NCBI GenBank assembly: GCA_032251145.1
Contig: JAVVER010000001.1
Location: 18,263 to 82,262 of the forward strand
Direction: 5' to 3'
DNA length: 64,000 nt
Origin: BRH-c54 sp032251145
GTDB lineage: Bacteria; Bacteroidota; Bacteroidia; Flavobacteriales_E; Vicingaceae
Shown here: one piece after another, positions 17,145 to 26,260 of the stretch
How positions within the stretch are numbered: position 1 is the first letter of the stretch
How the letters are laid out: each line of letters starts with the position of its first letter
Translations under genes and position numbers: made by a program
The notes under the pieces: generated by a model
Database searches by the model: none
What the model was told of the DNA's origin: nothing
The model's input: only the letters and a program-made list of their open reading frames with translations

Positions 17145-17519
17145 ATGGAAAAAAATCAGTCGTGTTCAAGAATATTTGCCGATGAAAAGCAAATCAACAA
17201 TTGTAAAATAAAGTTGCAAACCAACTCAAATGCCTTTGAGCAATTAAGCAGTCTGTTGGCTCTTGCAGGAAATGAAGTTCGATTGAAAATTTTGTTTTTG
17301 TTAGAAGAAGAACATGAACTTTGTCCTTGCGATATTGCTGATATGTTGGAAATGAGTATTCCTGCTATTTCGCAACACCTTCGTAAATTGAAAGATGGAA
17401 ACGTATTGCAGACCAGACGCTCGGGGCAGACTATTTATTATTCGCTTAAAGCAGAAAACTTAGCATTGTTACAACCTTTTTTTCAACATATCAAGAACCC
17501 TGAAAAAGTTGCACTATGA
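17145..17519 (+). CDS. ArsR/SmtB-family metal-sensing repressor
   Basis: A 124-residue winged helix-turn-helix protein. The metal site in helix 3 reads ELCPCDIADML (C60, C62), equivalent to the ELCVC site of arsenic sensors. Extra N-terminal cysteines (C7, C20) resemble CadC-type proteins. The recognition helix is around SIPAISQHLRKL. It should repress its own operon through the palindrome at 17080-17103 and release on metal binding. Because MerTP follows, Hg(II) is the likely inducer; As(III) is the alternative. Its stop overlaps the MerTP start by 4 bases. Confidence 0.88.
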   Translation: MEKNQSCSRIFADEKQINNCKIKLQTNSNAFEQLSSLLALAGNEVRLKILFLLEEEHELCPCDIADMLEMSIPAISQHLRKLKDGNVLQTRRSGQTIYYSLKAENLALLQPFFQHIKNPEKVAL

Positions 17520-18118
17520 ATAACCAAAACAAAAAACCACAAAAAGGAGCATTAGCCACAGGGATTTTAGCTGCTTTAGCTGCTTCATCGTGCTGCATTC
17601 CTCCTGTAATTGCAGCTATAGCTGGAGTTGGTGGAGCTGCCGGAGCTTTATCATGGATGGAGCCACTCCGCCCTTATTTAATCGGATTAGCCGTAATAGC
17701 CATTGGTTACGCTTGGTACAGTCATTTAAAACCCAAAAAAGATGATGATTGCGGTTGCGAAATCGAAAAGCCAAAATTTTACCAAACTAAAGGATTTTTG
17801 GTGGGAATAACTTTGTTCGCCACTTTATCCATTACCTTTCCTTATTATTCAGGCATATTTTATCCAGATAGTCAACAAGAAGCAATTATTTCGGAGAATA
17901 GCAACATCCAAAAAGTTAATATCAGGATAGATGGTATGACTTGCGATGCTTGTCAACATCATGTAAATAGTGCAGTAAATGCTTTACCTGGAATAGTGGC
18001 TGTAAATTCTTCTTACGAAAAAGGAAATGCCGAAGTGAAATTTGACAATACACAAACTACGGTTGTGGAAATAGAAAAAGCCATTAATTCAACAGGATAT
18101 AACGTAATAAAAAAATAA
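17516..18118 (+). CDS. merTP: Mercuric transport protein MerTP (MerT-HMA fusion)
   Basis: 200 residues. The MerT part has the vicinal cysteines SSCCIPP (C26, C27) in the first helix, further helices at about 35-67 and 93-112, and a cytoplasmic CGC pair (C79, C81). A C-terminal MerP-like heavy-metal domain begins near residue 132 with GMTCDAC (C143, C146). It takes Hg(II) across the inner membrane. No merA reductase follows, so the fate of imported mercury is unclear. It is coupled to the repressor gene by ATGA. Confidence 0.88.
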   Translation: MNNQNKKPQKGALATGILAALAASSCCIPPVIAAIAGVGGAAGALSWMEPLRPYLIGLAVIAIGYAWYSHLKPKKDDDCGCEIEKPKFYQTKGFLVGITLFATLSITFPYYSGIFYPDSQQEAIISENSNIQKVNIRIDGMTCDACQHHVNSAVNALPGIVAVNSSYEKGNAEVKFDNTQTTVVEIEKAINSTGYNVIKK

Positions 18119-18122
18119 GATA

Positions 18123-18329
18123 ATGAAAACAGAACTCCATTCAACCATAGCTTGTCCTAATTGCGGACATCAAAAAGAAGAAACCATGCCCACCGATGCT
18201 TGTCAGTATTTTTACGAATGCGAAAACTGCAAAACGGTTCTAAAACCAATCAATAATGATTGTTGTGTGTATTGTAGTTATGGAACAGTTCCTTGTCCAC
18301 CTATTCAAGAAAATAAAAAGTGTTGTTGA
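18123..18329 (+). CDS. GDCCVxC-type small cysteine-rich protein
   Basis: A 68-residue protein with 12 cysteines: CPNCG, ECENC and the core motif NDCCVYCSYG (a variant of GDCCVxC), ending KKCC. Such proteins are regular partners of MerTP genes in Bacteroidota and are thought to bind soft metals. Some relatives are selenoproteins; here every position is a Cys codon. It follows MerTP by 4 bases and closes the operon. Confidence 0.85.
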   Translation: MKTELHSTIACPNCGHQKEETMPTDACQYFYECENCKTVLKPINNDCCVYCSYGTVPCPPIQENKKCC

Positions 18330-18457
18330 AAAAAATCTAAAAACCTAATTATTAAAATTATCCATTGCTATTCTTGGATAAAAACTTTAAAAAAGACTTG
18401 ACGGGTGTAAAAAAACAACTTTTTTTCAAGATTTAATTTTATATCAAAGCGATTGCT

Positions 18458-18465
18458 TAGTTTTG
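18458..18465 (+). promoter_or_regulatory. Putative promoter -7 box of the TetR-family gene
   Basis: TAGTTTTG fits TAnnTTTG and lies 16 bases before the start codon. An AAGCGATTGCTT partial palindrome at 18447-18458 abuts it and could be a TetR operator. No good -33 element is seen. Confidence 0.4.
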
Positions 18466-18481
18466 TTTTAATTAATTTATA

Positions 18482-19063
18482 ATGTCACGAACAAAATCAT
18501 ATTCAGAAAATACTGTACTCGAAAATGCTATGCACGTATTTTGGGAAAATGGTTATGAAGCTACATCGGTACGTTTGTTGGAAAAGGAAATGGGTATCAA
18601 CCAATTTTCTATATATGCTTCTTTTAAAAACAAAAAAACACTATTTATTCGTTCTTTAAAGCAATATAAAGAATATGTAAAAATTCATGTTTTTAAAAAC
18701 CTTTTACAAGAAAATGCAGGGTTAACAGATTTAGAGTTTTTTTTATATCAAGCTGCAGAATCTGACATAACACATAAGAAAAAAATTGGTTGTTTCGTTG
18801 TAAATACAACCGCAGAATTAGGAAACAGTGATGAAGAAATTACTCAAGAACTCCAACAGTATTATCAGTTTATTTTTAACATGCTTAAAAATGTGTTAAC
18901 CAATGCTATTCGAAAAAAAGAAATTCCTTCATCTACTAATATAGAACAACAGTCCAATTTTTTTATAGGAGTAATGCAAAGTGTTTCTGTAGCTTCAAAA
19001 ACAATGAATAAACAACAATTATCCGACTTTATAAAAATTGCAATTAATCAAGTAAAACAATAG
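18482..19063 (+). CDS. TetR/AcrR-family transcriptional regulator
   Basis: 193 residues. The N-terminal TetR helix-turn-helix is seen as VLENAMHVFWENGYEATSVR and GINQFSIYASFKNKKTLFIR. A variable ligand-binding C-terminal domain of about 140 residues follows. The next gene, 21 bases downstream and co-oriented, is a CMD/AhpD-like protein, so this regulator may control a thiol or electrophile response. Ligand unknown. Confidence 0.88.
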   Translation: MSRTKSYSENTVLENAMHVFWENGYEATSVRLLEKEMGINQFSIYASFKNKKTLFIRSLKQYKEYVKIHVFKNLLQENAGLTDLEFFLYQAAESDITHKKKIGCFVVNTTAELGNSDEEITQELQQYYQFIFNMLKNVLTNAIRKKEIPSSTNIEQQSNFFIGVMQSVSVASKTMNKQQLSDFIKIAINQVKQ

Positions 19064-19084
19064 ATAAATCAAAAATTAAAAAAC

Positions 19085-19648
19085 ATGGCAGAATTTAAAT
19101 TACACACCTTTGAAACAGCTCCTGAAGCATCAAAACCATTATTAGAAGAAGCGATAAATCAAAATGGCTTTATTCCTAATTTATACGGAATTATGGCAGA
19201 ATCGCCTGAGTTATTAAAAGCTTATCGTCAAATGGCAGATTTGTTTAATGCAACTTCTTTTAGCCCAGTTGAAAAAAATATAGTTTGGCTAACTATTAGT
19301 TACCAAAACAAATGTCATTATTGTATGACCATTCATTCAATGGTTGCAAATATGTTTAAATTACCTGAAAGTATGGTTGATGCTTTGCGTAACAACAAAC
19401 CACTAACTGATACAAAACTAGAATCGTTAAGAAAATTTACCATATTACTTGTTGAAAAAAGAGGTTGGGCTTCTGATGAAGATGTACAGGAATTTTTATC
19501 GGCAGGATATTCAAAAAAAAATGTATTAGAATTAGTTGTTGGTGTAGGTCAAAAAATCATTAGTAACTATGTAAATCATTTAGCAAACACTCCTCTTGAC
19601 GATAAAATAGTTGATTTTAAATGGGAAGCAAACACCGTTACCAATTAA
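19085..19648 (+). CDS. Carboxymuconolactone decarboxylase (AhpD-like) family protein
   Basis: 187 residues with a core CMD fold. The active-site motif is CHYCMTIH (C-x-x-C-x-x-x-H, about residues 78-85), the complete AhpD/peroxidase-related pattern. It probably has thiol-dependent peroxidase or decarboxylase-like chemistry in the cytoplasm. It lies just downstream of a TetR regulator and is likely its target. Confidence 0.85.
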   Translation: MAEFKLHTFETAPEASKPLLEEAINQNGFIPNLYGIMAESPELLKAYRQMADLFNATSFSPVEKNIVWLTISYQNKCHYCMTIHSMVANMFKLPESMVDALRNNKPLTDTKLESLRKFTILLVEKRGWASDEDVQEFLSAGYSKKNVLELVVGVGQKIISNYVNHLANTPLDDKIVDFKWEANTVTN

Positions 19649-19712
19649 TTGTTTTATTTTTTAGTAAATGGATAAACAATTATTCATAAAAGTAGAAGCT
19701 AACTTATTTTGA

Positions 19713-19750
19713 CCTTTCTTTGAAAATCACATCTTATTTTCAAAGAAAGG
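19713..19750. terminator. Bidirectional hairpin between convergent genes
   Basis: Perfect 15-base arms (CCTTTCTTTGAAAAT / ATTTTCAAAGAAAGG) flank an 8-base loop, between the CMD gene and the convergent glycosidase gene. T tracts on either side are weak, so it is a probable but not textbook terminator. Confidence 0.6.
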
Positions 19751-19791
19751 ACGATAAGAAAAATACCACATCACTAAATAATAAAAACCCA

Positions 19792-20811
19792 CTAATATAG
19801 ATATTTTAAATACTGTTTTTTGATGGTATTTTCTGCAGGTTTGTTTTGTGGAGTAAACCTATTATTTGAAGTACCTCCTGCTATACTATAATTGGCATAC
19901 CATTTCCACATAAACCCGCCTAAAAACCATTTCTCATCCCAAAACTGATTAAATAAGGCTTGTAAGGCAGAAGACTGCAGCAGAAGATTTACTTCGCCTT
20001 CTTTTCTATCTGAACTCCATGGTTCTTTGGTTGAAAAATTAATACTTCTATAACCAAACTCTGTAAACAATACAGGTTTTTTGGTAATCTTAACAACTTG
20101 TTCTATTGATTTTTTATGTGCTTTCCATCCTTTTTCAATTTCAGAAACCGATGGGTTTTTCTTTTCACTCAATGGAAAATAAGCATCAATACCTACAATA
20201 TCTAACTGATTCCACATTAAAATTTTATCAAACTCATCCCAATTGGCAGCGTAAGTTAATTTGCCTTTATAAATTTTTCTTACTTCAACAACTAAGTTAT
20301 TCCAATAAGACGGGCGGTATTTTACAAAATTCATTAACTCAGTACCTACACAAAATAGCTCGACATTTAACTCTTGAGCCAACCGAGCATAGTTTAATAT
20401 AAATTTCGAATACGAATTTTCTAAGGTTTTCCAATCTTGCTCGTTCGACATTTCAATAAAACCAGTGTATTTACCATGCCCTACCCATAGTTGAGGCTTT
20501 AACATTACTCTTAATTTTTGTGATTTTAATAGGCTAATGTATTGCGTAATACCTACACTAGTTTCTCCAAACCATTGTCTTTGAGCATTAAAGTAAATCT
20601 GAGGTTGGTTTACATCTTTAACAAACCCAAACGGACTAACCGCTACAAAATTAGCATGTATATTTTTTATTGGTAAAAGTTGTTCAACCTGAAGCGAATC
20701 GTTTGAAGAAACTAAACTAATCCCATTAATTTTTTTAGTTTGAGCATTTATATTACTGATAAAAAAAACAGTAAATAAACAACCAACTAGAGCATGTTTT
20801 AAAATTATCAA
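19792..20811 (-). CDS. Secreted GH113-like glycoside hydrolase
   Basis: About 339 residues with a signal peptide ending in NINAQ. A TIM-barrel hydrolase resembling family GH113 beta-mannanases: likely acid/base Glu in FCVGTELMNF (about E158) and nucleophile Glu in PVLFTEFGYRS (about E251), with GIDAYFPL and LGGFMWKWY as barrel strands. No in-frame ATG lies near the signal peptide; the start appears to be TTG at 20811 or a nearby non-ATG codon. Substrate is unproved. The adjacent outer-membrane gene lies upstream in the same orientation, 14 bases away. Confidence 0.78.
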   Translation of the reverse strand: MIILKHALVGCLFTVFFISNINAQTKKINGISLVSSNDSLQVEQLLPIKNIHANFVAVSPFGFVKDVNQPQIYFNAQRQWFGETSVGITQYISLLKSQKLRVMLKPQLWVGHGKYTGFIEMSNEQDWKTLENSYSKFILNYARLAQELNVELFCVGTELMNFVKYRPSYWNNLVVEVRKIYKGKLTYAANWDEFDKILMWNQLDIVGIDAYFPLSEKKNPSVSEIEKGWKAHKKSIEQVVKITKKPVLFTEFGYRSINFSTKEPWSSDRKEGEVNLLLQSSALQALFNQFWDEKWFLGGFMWKWYANYSIAGGTSNNRFTPQNKPAENTIKKQYLKYLY

Positions 20812-20825
20812 GTTAACCAGTTTTT

Positions 20826-21719
20826 TTAAATTAACAAATACCTAACACCAAAATTATACGACTCTCCTAAACCTGCTCCTCTAGCTTGGAAAAAATTAGA
20901 ATAAGACATTTCTAAGGTAATATTATTAAATAATTGCATTTTAAAACCTAACCCAGCTAAGGTATAGCCTTGTGCAAAATTATTTCCTAAATCTATTAGT
21001 TCAAAATGCTGAAGATAGATTAAAGCAGTATATTTTGACGTAATAAAATAACTTAAAAATGCACTTACTGGAATACCTAAGCTATTGTTTGCATAACGCT
21101 CACCAACATTCTGAAATTGGTTAGCATCTTTAGCTTTTCCTCCAAAATTAAAAGCAAAATCAATTTCACTAAAAAGTTGAAATTTTCTACCAGGAAAAGT
21201 TTTATCATAAAAAAGTCTGTTTTCAAAAACATAACTTCTTTTATCTAAAAAAAAACGGGGTTGATCTTCAAAAATAGGGGCAAAAAATGAAGTTTGAACC
21301 GTGAAATTTTTAACCTCTTTGTTGGGTTGCCATTTTAAACTAATACCAACACTAGTTAATGCTCTTGCTGAATTGTTTTTATTATCAATAAATTTAAGCG
21401 GACTCCAACGGTTTTCATTAATGGTATTAGATTTAAAGTTAAAAATAAAACCAAGGTTGGCATTAGATTTTTGAGAAACACCAGTAAATACCTCAAAAGT
21501 GGTAGTGAAAAAATTAGAGCGAGGTTCATTTATTATTACTCCGTTATCTTCTCTCTTGTTTTGAGTAAACAAACTATTAAAAACTTTGATATCCCAATTT
21601 TGGTCTTTAATTAATTGCGATGGTGTAAATTTTTGCAAATTACTTTGTGAAGTATCTGCTTGAGCAAATCCATAAAAAGAAATACTCCAAAATAATACTA
21701 CTAATAAAGATTGTTTCAT
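20826..21719 (-). CDS. Putative outer-membrane protein of unknown function
   Basis: 297 residues with a signal peptide (about 1-19, ending GFAQA). The rest is rich in alternating beta-strand patterns (FFTTTFEVFTGVSQ, ALIYLQHFELI) and ends NFGVRYLLI, as in small beta-barrels. I do not recognise a named family. It is upstream of the GH113-like gene in a two-gene unit and could be a surface partner for the same polysaccharide. Confidence 0.6.
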   Translation of the reverse strand: MKQSLLVVLFWSISFYGFAQADTSQSNLQKFTPSQLIKDQNWDIKVFNSLFTQNKREDNGVIINEPRSNFFTTTFEVFTGVSQKSNANLGFIFNFKSNTINENRWSPLKFIDNKNNSARALTSVGISLKWQPNKEVKNFTVQTSFFAPIFEDQPRFFLDKRSYVFENRLFYDKTFPGRKFQLFSEIDFAFNFGGKAKDANQFQNVGERYANNSLGIPVSAFLSYFITSKYTALIYLQHFELIDLGNNFAQGYTLAGLGFKMQLFNNITLEMSYSNFFQARGAGLGESYNFGVRYLLI

Positions 21720-21770
21720 TATTAATTAAACGCTGTAAGGTTAAAATTAAAGACTTTTTTATATAATTAC

Positions 21771-21797
21771 CAAATATACAATTAGTCGTAAAAACAA
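21771..21797 (-). promoter_or_regulatory. Promoter of the outer-membrane/GH113-like unit
   Basis: On the minus strand TTG (21797-21795), a 16-base spacer and TATATTTG (21778-21771) match the phylum consensus, 51 bases upstream of the ATG at 21719. Confidence 0.55.
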
Positions 21798-21859
21798 TAA
21801 ATCCTTACATATTGTCAGTTTAGCTTTTGGTAATCGTCTTTTAAGGAAACTCATCTAAT

Positions 21860-22615
21860 ATGAAAAAACAAAAAATAACTTTTACCAACAAAAAAGGACT
21901 AGAGTTAGCAGCCCTAATAGAAATACCAGAAAACGATATTAAAGGGTTTGCTGTATTTGCTCATTGTTTTACTTGCAACAAGAACCTAACTGCAGTAACC
22001 AACATAGGTAGAGCTTTAAACGCTAACGGAATAGCCGTTTTGCGATTCGATTTTACTGGATTGGGTGAGAGCGAAGGCGAGTTTGAAAACACCAATTTTT
22101 CGTCAAATGTGGATGATTTAATTTCAGCAGCAGAATATCTAGAAAAAAATTATGAAGCTCCAAGTATTTTAATAGGACATTCATTAGGCGGTGCAGCTGT
22201 TATTTTTGCAGCTAAACAATTACCAGGTATTAAAGCTGTTGCTACTGTTGGAGCACCTTCCAACCCAAAGCATGTTGCTCATTTATTCAAATCGGGTATA
22301 GATGAAATTAACCAAAAAGGAGAAGCTCTTTTATCTATAGGGGGAAGAGATTTTAAAATTCAAAAGCATTTTTTGGAAGATATTAACGAGCAAAACATGG
22401 CACAAACTGTAAAAGATATGAATAAGGCCTTGTTGGTACTTCACTCACCACAAGATACTACCGTTGGAATAGAAAATGCAGCTCAAATTTATCAGGCAGC
22501 TTGGCATCCAAAAAGTTTTATTTCATTAGATGGAGCCGACCACTTATTGTCTAAAAAAGAAGATTCGCAATACGTTGGACAAATGATAGCCAATTGGTCG
22601 GTAAGATACATATAA
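21860..22615 (+). CDS. Alpha/beta hydrolase
   Basis: 251 residues with a serine hydrolase triad: nucleophile in IGHSLGG (S108), Asp in HSPQDTTVG and His in GADHLLSKK. It closely resembles the hydrolase half of bifunctional alpha/beta hydrolase-OsmC proteins (AHCFTCNKNL, RFDFTGLGESEG), but the protein ends where the OsmC domain would begin, and no OsmC gene follows. Likely an esterase of unknown substrate. It lies 10 bases upstream of a patatin gene. Confidence 0.85.
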   Translation: MKKQKITFTNKKGLELAALIEIPENDIKGFAVFAHCFTCNKNLTAVTNIGRALNANGIAVLRFDFTGLGESEGEFENTNFSSNVDDLISAAEYLEKNYEAPSILIGHSLGGAAVIFAAKQLPGIKAVATVGAPSNPKHVAHLFKSGIDEINQKGEALLSIGGRDFKIQKHFLEDINEQNMAQTVKDMNKALLVLHSPQDTTVGIENAAQIYQAAWHPKSFISLDGADHLLSKKEDSQYVGQMIANWSVRYI

Positions 22616-22625
22616 AAACAAAAAA

Positions 22626-23549
22626 ATGAACGCTTTAGTAATTTCTGGTGGAGGTAGTAAAGGAGCTTTTGCAGGTGGCATAGCAGAATACCTTATTAAC
22701 ACAAAAAAAAATCAATACGATATTTTTGTAGGAAGCTCTGTAGGAAGTTTGTTAATTAGTCAGTTAGCAATCAACAACATTGATAAGATAAAAAAAACCT
22801 TTACCAGTATTTCTAACAGTGATATTTTTAATATTTCTCCTTTCATCGTTAATAAAAAAGAAGAAATTCCAAGCATACGAATAAACCATTTTAATACTTT
22901 AAGAGCGTTTTTAAAGGGGTGCAATACCTTTGGCGAGAGCAAAAACTTAAGAAAGTTAATTGAAAAAGTACATTCCGAAAGCGAATTTGATTTACTTAAG
23001 AAGTCAAAAAAAGTATTTTTTACTGTTTCTAACCTTACAGAAAATAAAGTAGAATATATTGATGCATCTACTTGTACATACAACGATTATTGCGACTGGA
23101 TGTGGGCTTCTGCTAATTACGTTCCGTTTATGAGTTTGATGACAAAAAACGGCAAACAATATGCCGATGGTGGTTTCGCGTGTCATGTTCCAGTATTACA
23201 GGCAATTAATAATGGAGCAACCAATATAGACGTGATTATTTTAGACGAAGAAATTAACGAAAATATAACCCATCCTGCTTACAACAATCCTTTCCAATCG
23301 TTAATGGGAGTTTTTACGTTTATGACAAATCAAATTGCACTAAAAGATATTTTGATAACAAAACTCGAAGGGCGACAATCTCAAATTGATATAAAATTTT
23401 GGTATCCGCCTAAAAACATAACCAATAACCCACTTTATTTCAACTCCAAATTAATGACAAAATGGTGGGATGATGGCTATGAAAGAGCTAAAACTACTCC
23501 GCCAATTTGTTACTGTTTTATGGATAACGGAGATTTAAAAATTATGTAA
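22626..23549 (+). CDS. Patatin-like phospholipase
   Basis: 307 residues with the complete patatin catalytic dyad architecture: oxyanion loop SGGGSKGAFAGG (residues 7-18), nucleophile in GSSVGS (S38) and Asp in YADGGF (about residue 181). Acts on acyl esters of lipids. No signal peptide is evident, so it is cytoplasmic or exported by another route. Probably co-transcribed with the alpha/beta hydrolase. Confidence 0.88.
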   Translation: MNALVISGGGSKGAFAGGIAEYLINTKKNQYDIFVGSSVGSLLISQLAINNIDKIKKTFTSISNSDIFNISPFIVNKKEEIPSIRINHFNTLRAFLKGCNTFGESKNLRKLIEKVHSESEFDLLKKSKKVFFTVSNLTENKVEYIDASTCTYNDYCDWMWASANYVPFMSLMTKNGKQYADGGFACHVPVLQAINNGATNIDVIILDEEINENITHPAYNNPFQSLMGVFTFMTNQIALKDILITKLEGRQSQIDIKFWYPPKNITNNPLYFNSKLMTKWWDDGYERAKTTPPICYCFMDNGDLKIM

Positions 23550-23581
23550 TCAATACAACTAAATAATCAAATAAATAAAAC

Positions 23582-25087
23582 ATGAAAGTAAGAGAAACAT
23601 TTATCCTATTATCAATAATTATAATTGCCTCAATTGTAGGTTTATCTTTTGTTTGGCAACCCATTCTGTGGAGTTTTATTCTTTTTGGACCACTAATTTT
23701 GTTGGGTTACTCTGATATTCTTCAAAACAAACAAACCATAAAAAAGAATTTTCCAGTTATTGGTCATTTTAGGTATATTTTAGAAAAGATACGACCTGAA
23801 ATTATGCAATATTTTGTTGAAACAGATACCGAAGGAACTCCCATAAACAGAATTTTTAGGTCATTAATTTATCAACGATCAAAAAAAGTAAATGATACTA
23901 CGCCTTTTGGAACAAGGATGGATGTTTATAGAACAGGCTATGAATGGATGGATCATTCTGTTTATGCAAAAAGCGGACATGATTTAGACAACTCCCCAAG
24001 AGTATTAGTTGGAGGAAAAGATTGTAAAAAACACTATTCGGCAAGTATTTTAAATATCTCAGCCATGAGTTTTGGTGCGTTAAGTCAAAATGCTGTACTG
24101 GCAATGAATACTGGAGCAAAAATGGGTGGGTTTGCTCACAATACAGGAGAAGGCGGAATTAGTCCCTACCACAAAAAACCAGGCGGAGATTTAATTTGGC
24201 AAATTGGTACGGGTTATTTTGGTTGTAGAACAAAAGAAGGCAATTTTTGCCCAGATACATTCCAAAAAAATGCGACTATAGAGAATGTAAAAATGATAGA
24301 AATAAAACTATCTCAAGGAGCAAAACCAGGGCATGGGGGAATTTTACCGGCAAGTAAAAATACCGAAGAAATTGCTGCTATAAGACACGTAGCACCTTTT
24401 ACTGATGTTCATTCGCCTCCTGGACATAAAGCTTTTAATAATGCAGAAGGTTTAATGCTCTTTATCAAACAATTAAGAGATTTGTCGGGTGGAAAACCTA
24501 TCGGATTCAAATTATGTGTTGGTAAAAAGCAAGAATTTATCGACTTTTGTGAGGCAATGCTAAAAACAGGCATTAAACCTGATTTTATTACAGTTGATGG
24601 CGGAGAAGGAGGAACTGGAGCTGCTCCTGTTGAGTTTTCTAACTCATTAGGAATGCCGCTTAGAGATGGATTAGCATTTGTTGTTGATACTCTTAAGAAA
24701 TACAATTTAAAAGAAGAAATTAAAGTAGTTGCTTCTGGAAAAATATTCACAGGATTTCATATTGCTAGAGTAATTGCTTTAGGAGCAGATATGGTAAACA
24801 GTGCAAGAGCTATGATGATGGCAGTGGGTTGTATTCAAGCTTTACAATGTAACACCAACACTTGTCCGGTTGGTGTTGCCACACAAAACAAAAGCCTAAT
24901 GAAAGGGTTAAATGTAAATGATAAATCGGTAAGGGTGGCTAATTTTCATGCTGAAACCGTAAAAAGTTTTGTAGAATTACTAGCTGCTTCGGGCTTATCA
25001 AAACCTGAAGAATTATCAAGGGTACATATAAACAGAAGAGTTTCTGAAACTAAAGTGATGAAATACAGCGAAATATATCCTGAATAA
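23582..25087 (+). CDS. FMN-binding glutamate synthase-family protein
   Basis: 501 residues. Two N-terminal transmembrane segments (about 7-24 and 29-46) precede a GltB-type FMN-binding barrel, with PGHGGILPASK, TVDGGEGGTGAAP and a Cys-rich loop CNTNTCPVGVATQ that in glutamate synthase holds iron-sulfur ligands. It lacks the glutaminase and GltD parts, so it is one of the standalone relatives of unclear reaction. It follows the patatin gene by 32 bases and precedes the HD/Pycsar-type gene by 21. Confidence 0.88.
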   Translation: MKVRETFILLSIIIIASIVGLSFVWQPILWSFILFGPLILLGYSDILQNKQTIKKNFPVIGHFRYILEKIRPEIMQYFVETDTEGTPINRIFRSLIYQRSKKVNDTTPFGTRMDVYRTGYEWMDHSVYAKSGHDLDNSPRVLVGGKDCKKHYSASILNISAMSFGALSQNAVLAMNTGAKMGGFAHNTGEGGISPYHKKPGGDLIWQIGTGYFGCRTKEGNFCPDTFQKNATIENVKMIEIKLSQGAKPGHGGILPASKNTEEIAAIRHVAPFTDVHSPPGHKAFNNAEGLMLFIKQLRDLSGGKPIGFKLCVGKKQEFIDFCEAMLKTGIKPDFITVDGGEGGTGAAPVEFSNSLGMPLRDGLAFVVDTLKKYNLKEEIKVVASGKIFTGFHIARVIALGADMVNSARAMMMAVGCIQALQCNTNTCPVGVATQNKSLMKGLNVNDKSVRVANFHAETVKSFVELLAASGLSKPEELSRVHINRRVSETKVMKYSEIYPE

Positions 25088-25108
25088 AAATCAGTAAAAA
25101 TCTAATTT

Positions 25109-26260
25109 ATGAGCAATTCCCTTTTAACAGAAGTAGAAAAACACGTTTTTAACTTGTTTAAGCAAGGCAGCAATGCTAAACTAGTTTACCACAACTTTAA
25201 ACACACCAACGAGGTGGTTAAAAATGTAAAAGAAATTGCTGCTGCAGAAAAAATTAGTGACGAAGAGTTGGAATTGGTTTTAATTGCGGCTTGGTTTCAT
25301 GATATTGGTTACCTAACCACTTGCGAAAATCATGAGCAATTGGGGGTAGAAGAAGCTACTCGTTTTTTACAACAACAAAATTTTTCCTCAGAAAAAATAA
25401 AAGTGGTTGCTGATTGCATATTGGCTACTAAGTTAGGCACCGAACCTACTAATTTATTACAAGAAATTATATGTGATGCCGATATGACTGGATTGTCAAA
25501 ATCGGATTACTCCGAGCGTACTCAACTTTTAAGAGCCGAATGTTGTGTAATTAAAAATGAAGAATTTGAAGAAGATGAATGGTTAAAAAAAGAAATAGTC
25601 TTTTTGTCTAACCATAAATACTACACCAAATATGCACTATTAAATTTTAATGAACCTAAATATAAAAACCTACTACAAAAAGAAAAAGAATTAGATAAAA
25701 TAGAAAAAAAGCTGAGCAAAGTAGAATCTCCTGAAAAAGGAATTGAAACCATGTTTAGAACGGCACTAAAAAACCACATGGAATTGAGTGCTATTGCCGA
25801 TAACAAAGCCAATATTATGCTAAGTATTAATGCTTTAGTAATTTCAATAGTGGTTTCATCCTTAATCTCAAAATTTGATAAGCATCCTGAGTTTATTGTT
25901 CCAACAGTCCTTATGCTTGTTGTATGTCTAATTGCTATTGTTTTAGCAACCCTTTCCACCAAACCTAAAATTACGGAAGGAAAATTTACTACTGATGATG
26001 TGAAAAAGAGAAAGGCAAACTTATTGTTTTTTGGAAATTTTCACAGCATGGAGTTAACAGACTACGAGTGGGGAATGAAAGAAATTATGAAAGATAAAGA
26101 GTATTTGTACTCTTCATTAATCAGAGATTTATACTTTTTAGGCGTTGTGTTAGCAAAAAAATACACCTATCTCAGGTGGTGTTATACCGTTTTTATGTAC
26201 GGAATGATTTTAAGCGTTGGAGTTTATGCGGTTGCTATTTTATTTACCAATCATCATTAA
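25109..26260 (+). CDS. HD domain fused to a Pycsar-type membrane effector domain (DUF5706)
   Basis: 383 residues. An N-terminal HD phosphohydrolase domain (about 1-200) keeps its metal ligands: H32 in FKHT, H64-D65 in AWFHDIG and D123/D125 in CDADMTG. A charged linker (about 183-210) leads to the membrane domain: conserved amphipathic start NHMELSAIADNKANIMLSIN (222-241), then helices at about 238-255, 264-283 and 358-378. This C-terminal half matches the PycTM effectors of Pycsar anti-phage systems, which disrupt the membrane on binding cCMP or cUMP. The HD fusion could degrade a cyclic or alarmone nucleotide. It overlaps the convergent cyclase-like gene by 4 bases. Confidence 0.85.
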   Translation: MSNSLLTEVEKHVFNLFKQGSNAKLVYHNFKHTNEVVKNVKEIAAAEKISDEELELVLIAAWFHDIGYLTTCENHEQLGVEEATRFLQQQNFSSEKIKVVADCILATKLGTEPTNLLQEIICDADMTGLSKSDYSERTQLLRAECCVIKNEEFEEDEWLKKEIVFLSNHKYYTKYALLNFNEPKYKNLLQKEKELDKIEKKLSKVESPEKGIETMFRTALKNHMELSAIADNKANIMLSINALVISIVVSSLISKFDKHPEFIVPTVLMLVVCLIAIVLATLSTKPKITEGKFTTDDVKKRKANLLFFGNFHSMELTDYEWGMKEIMKDKEYLYSSLIRDLYFLGVVLAKKYTYLRWCYTVFMYGMILSVGVYAVAILFTNHH

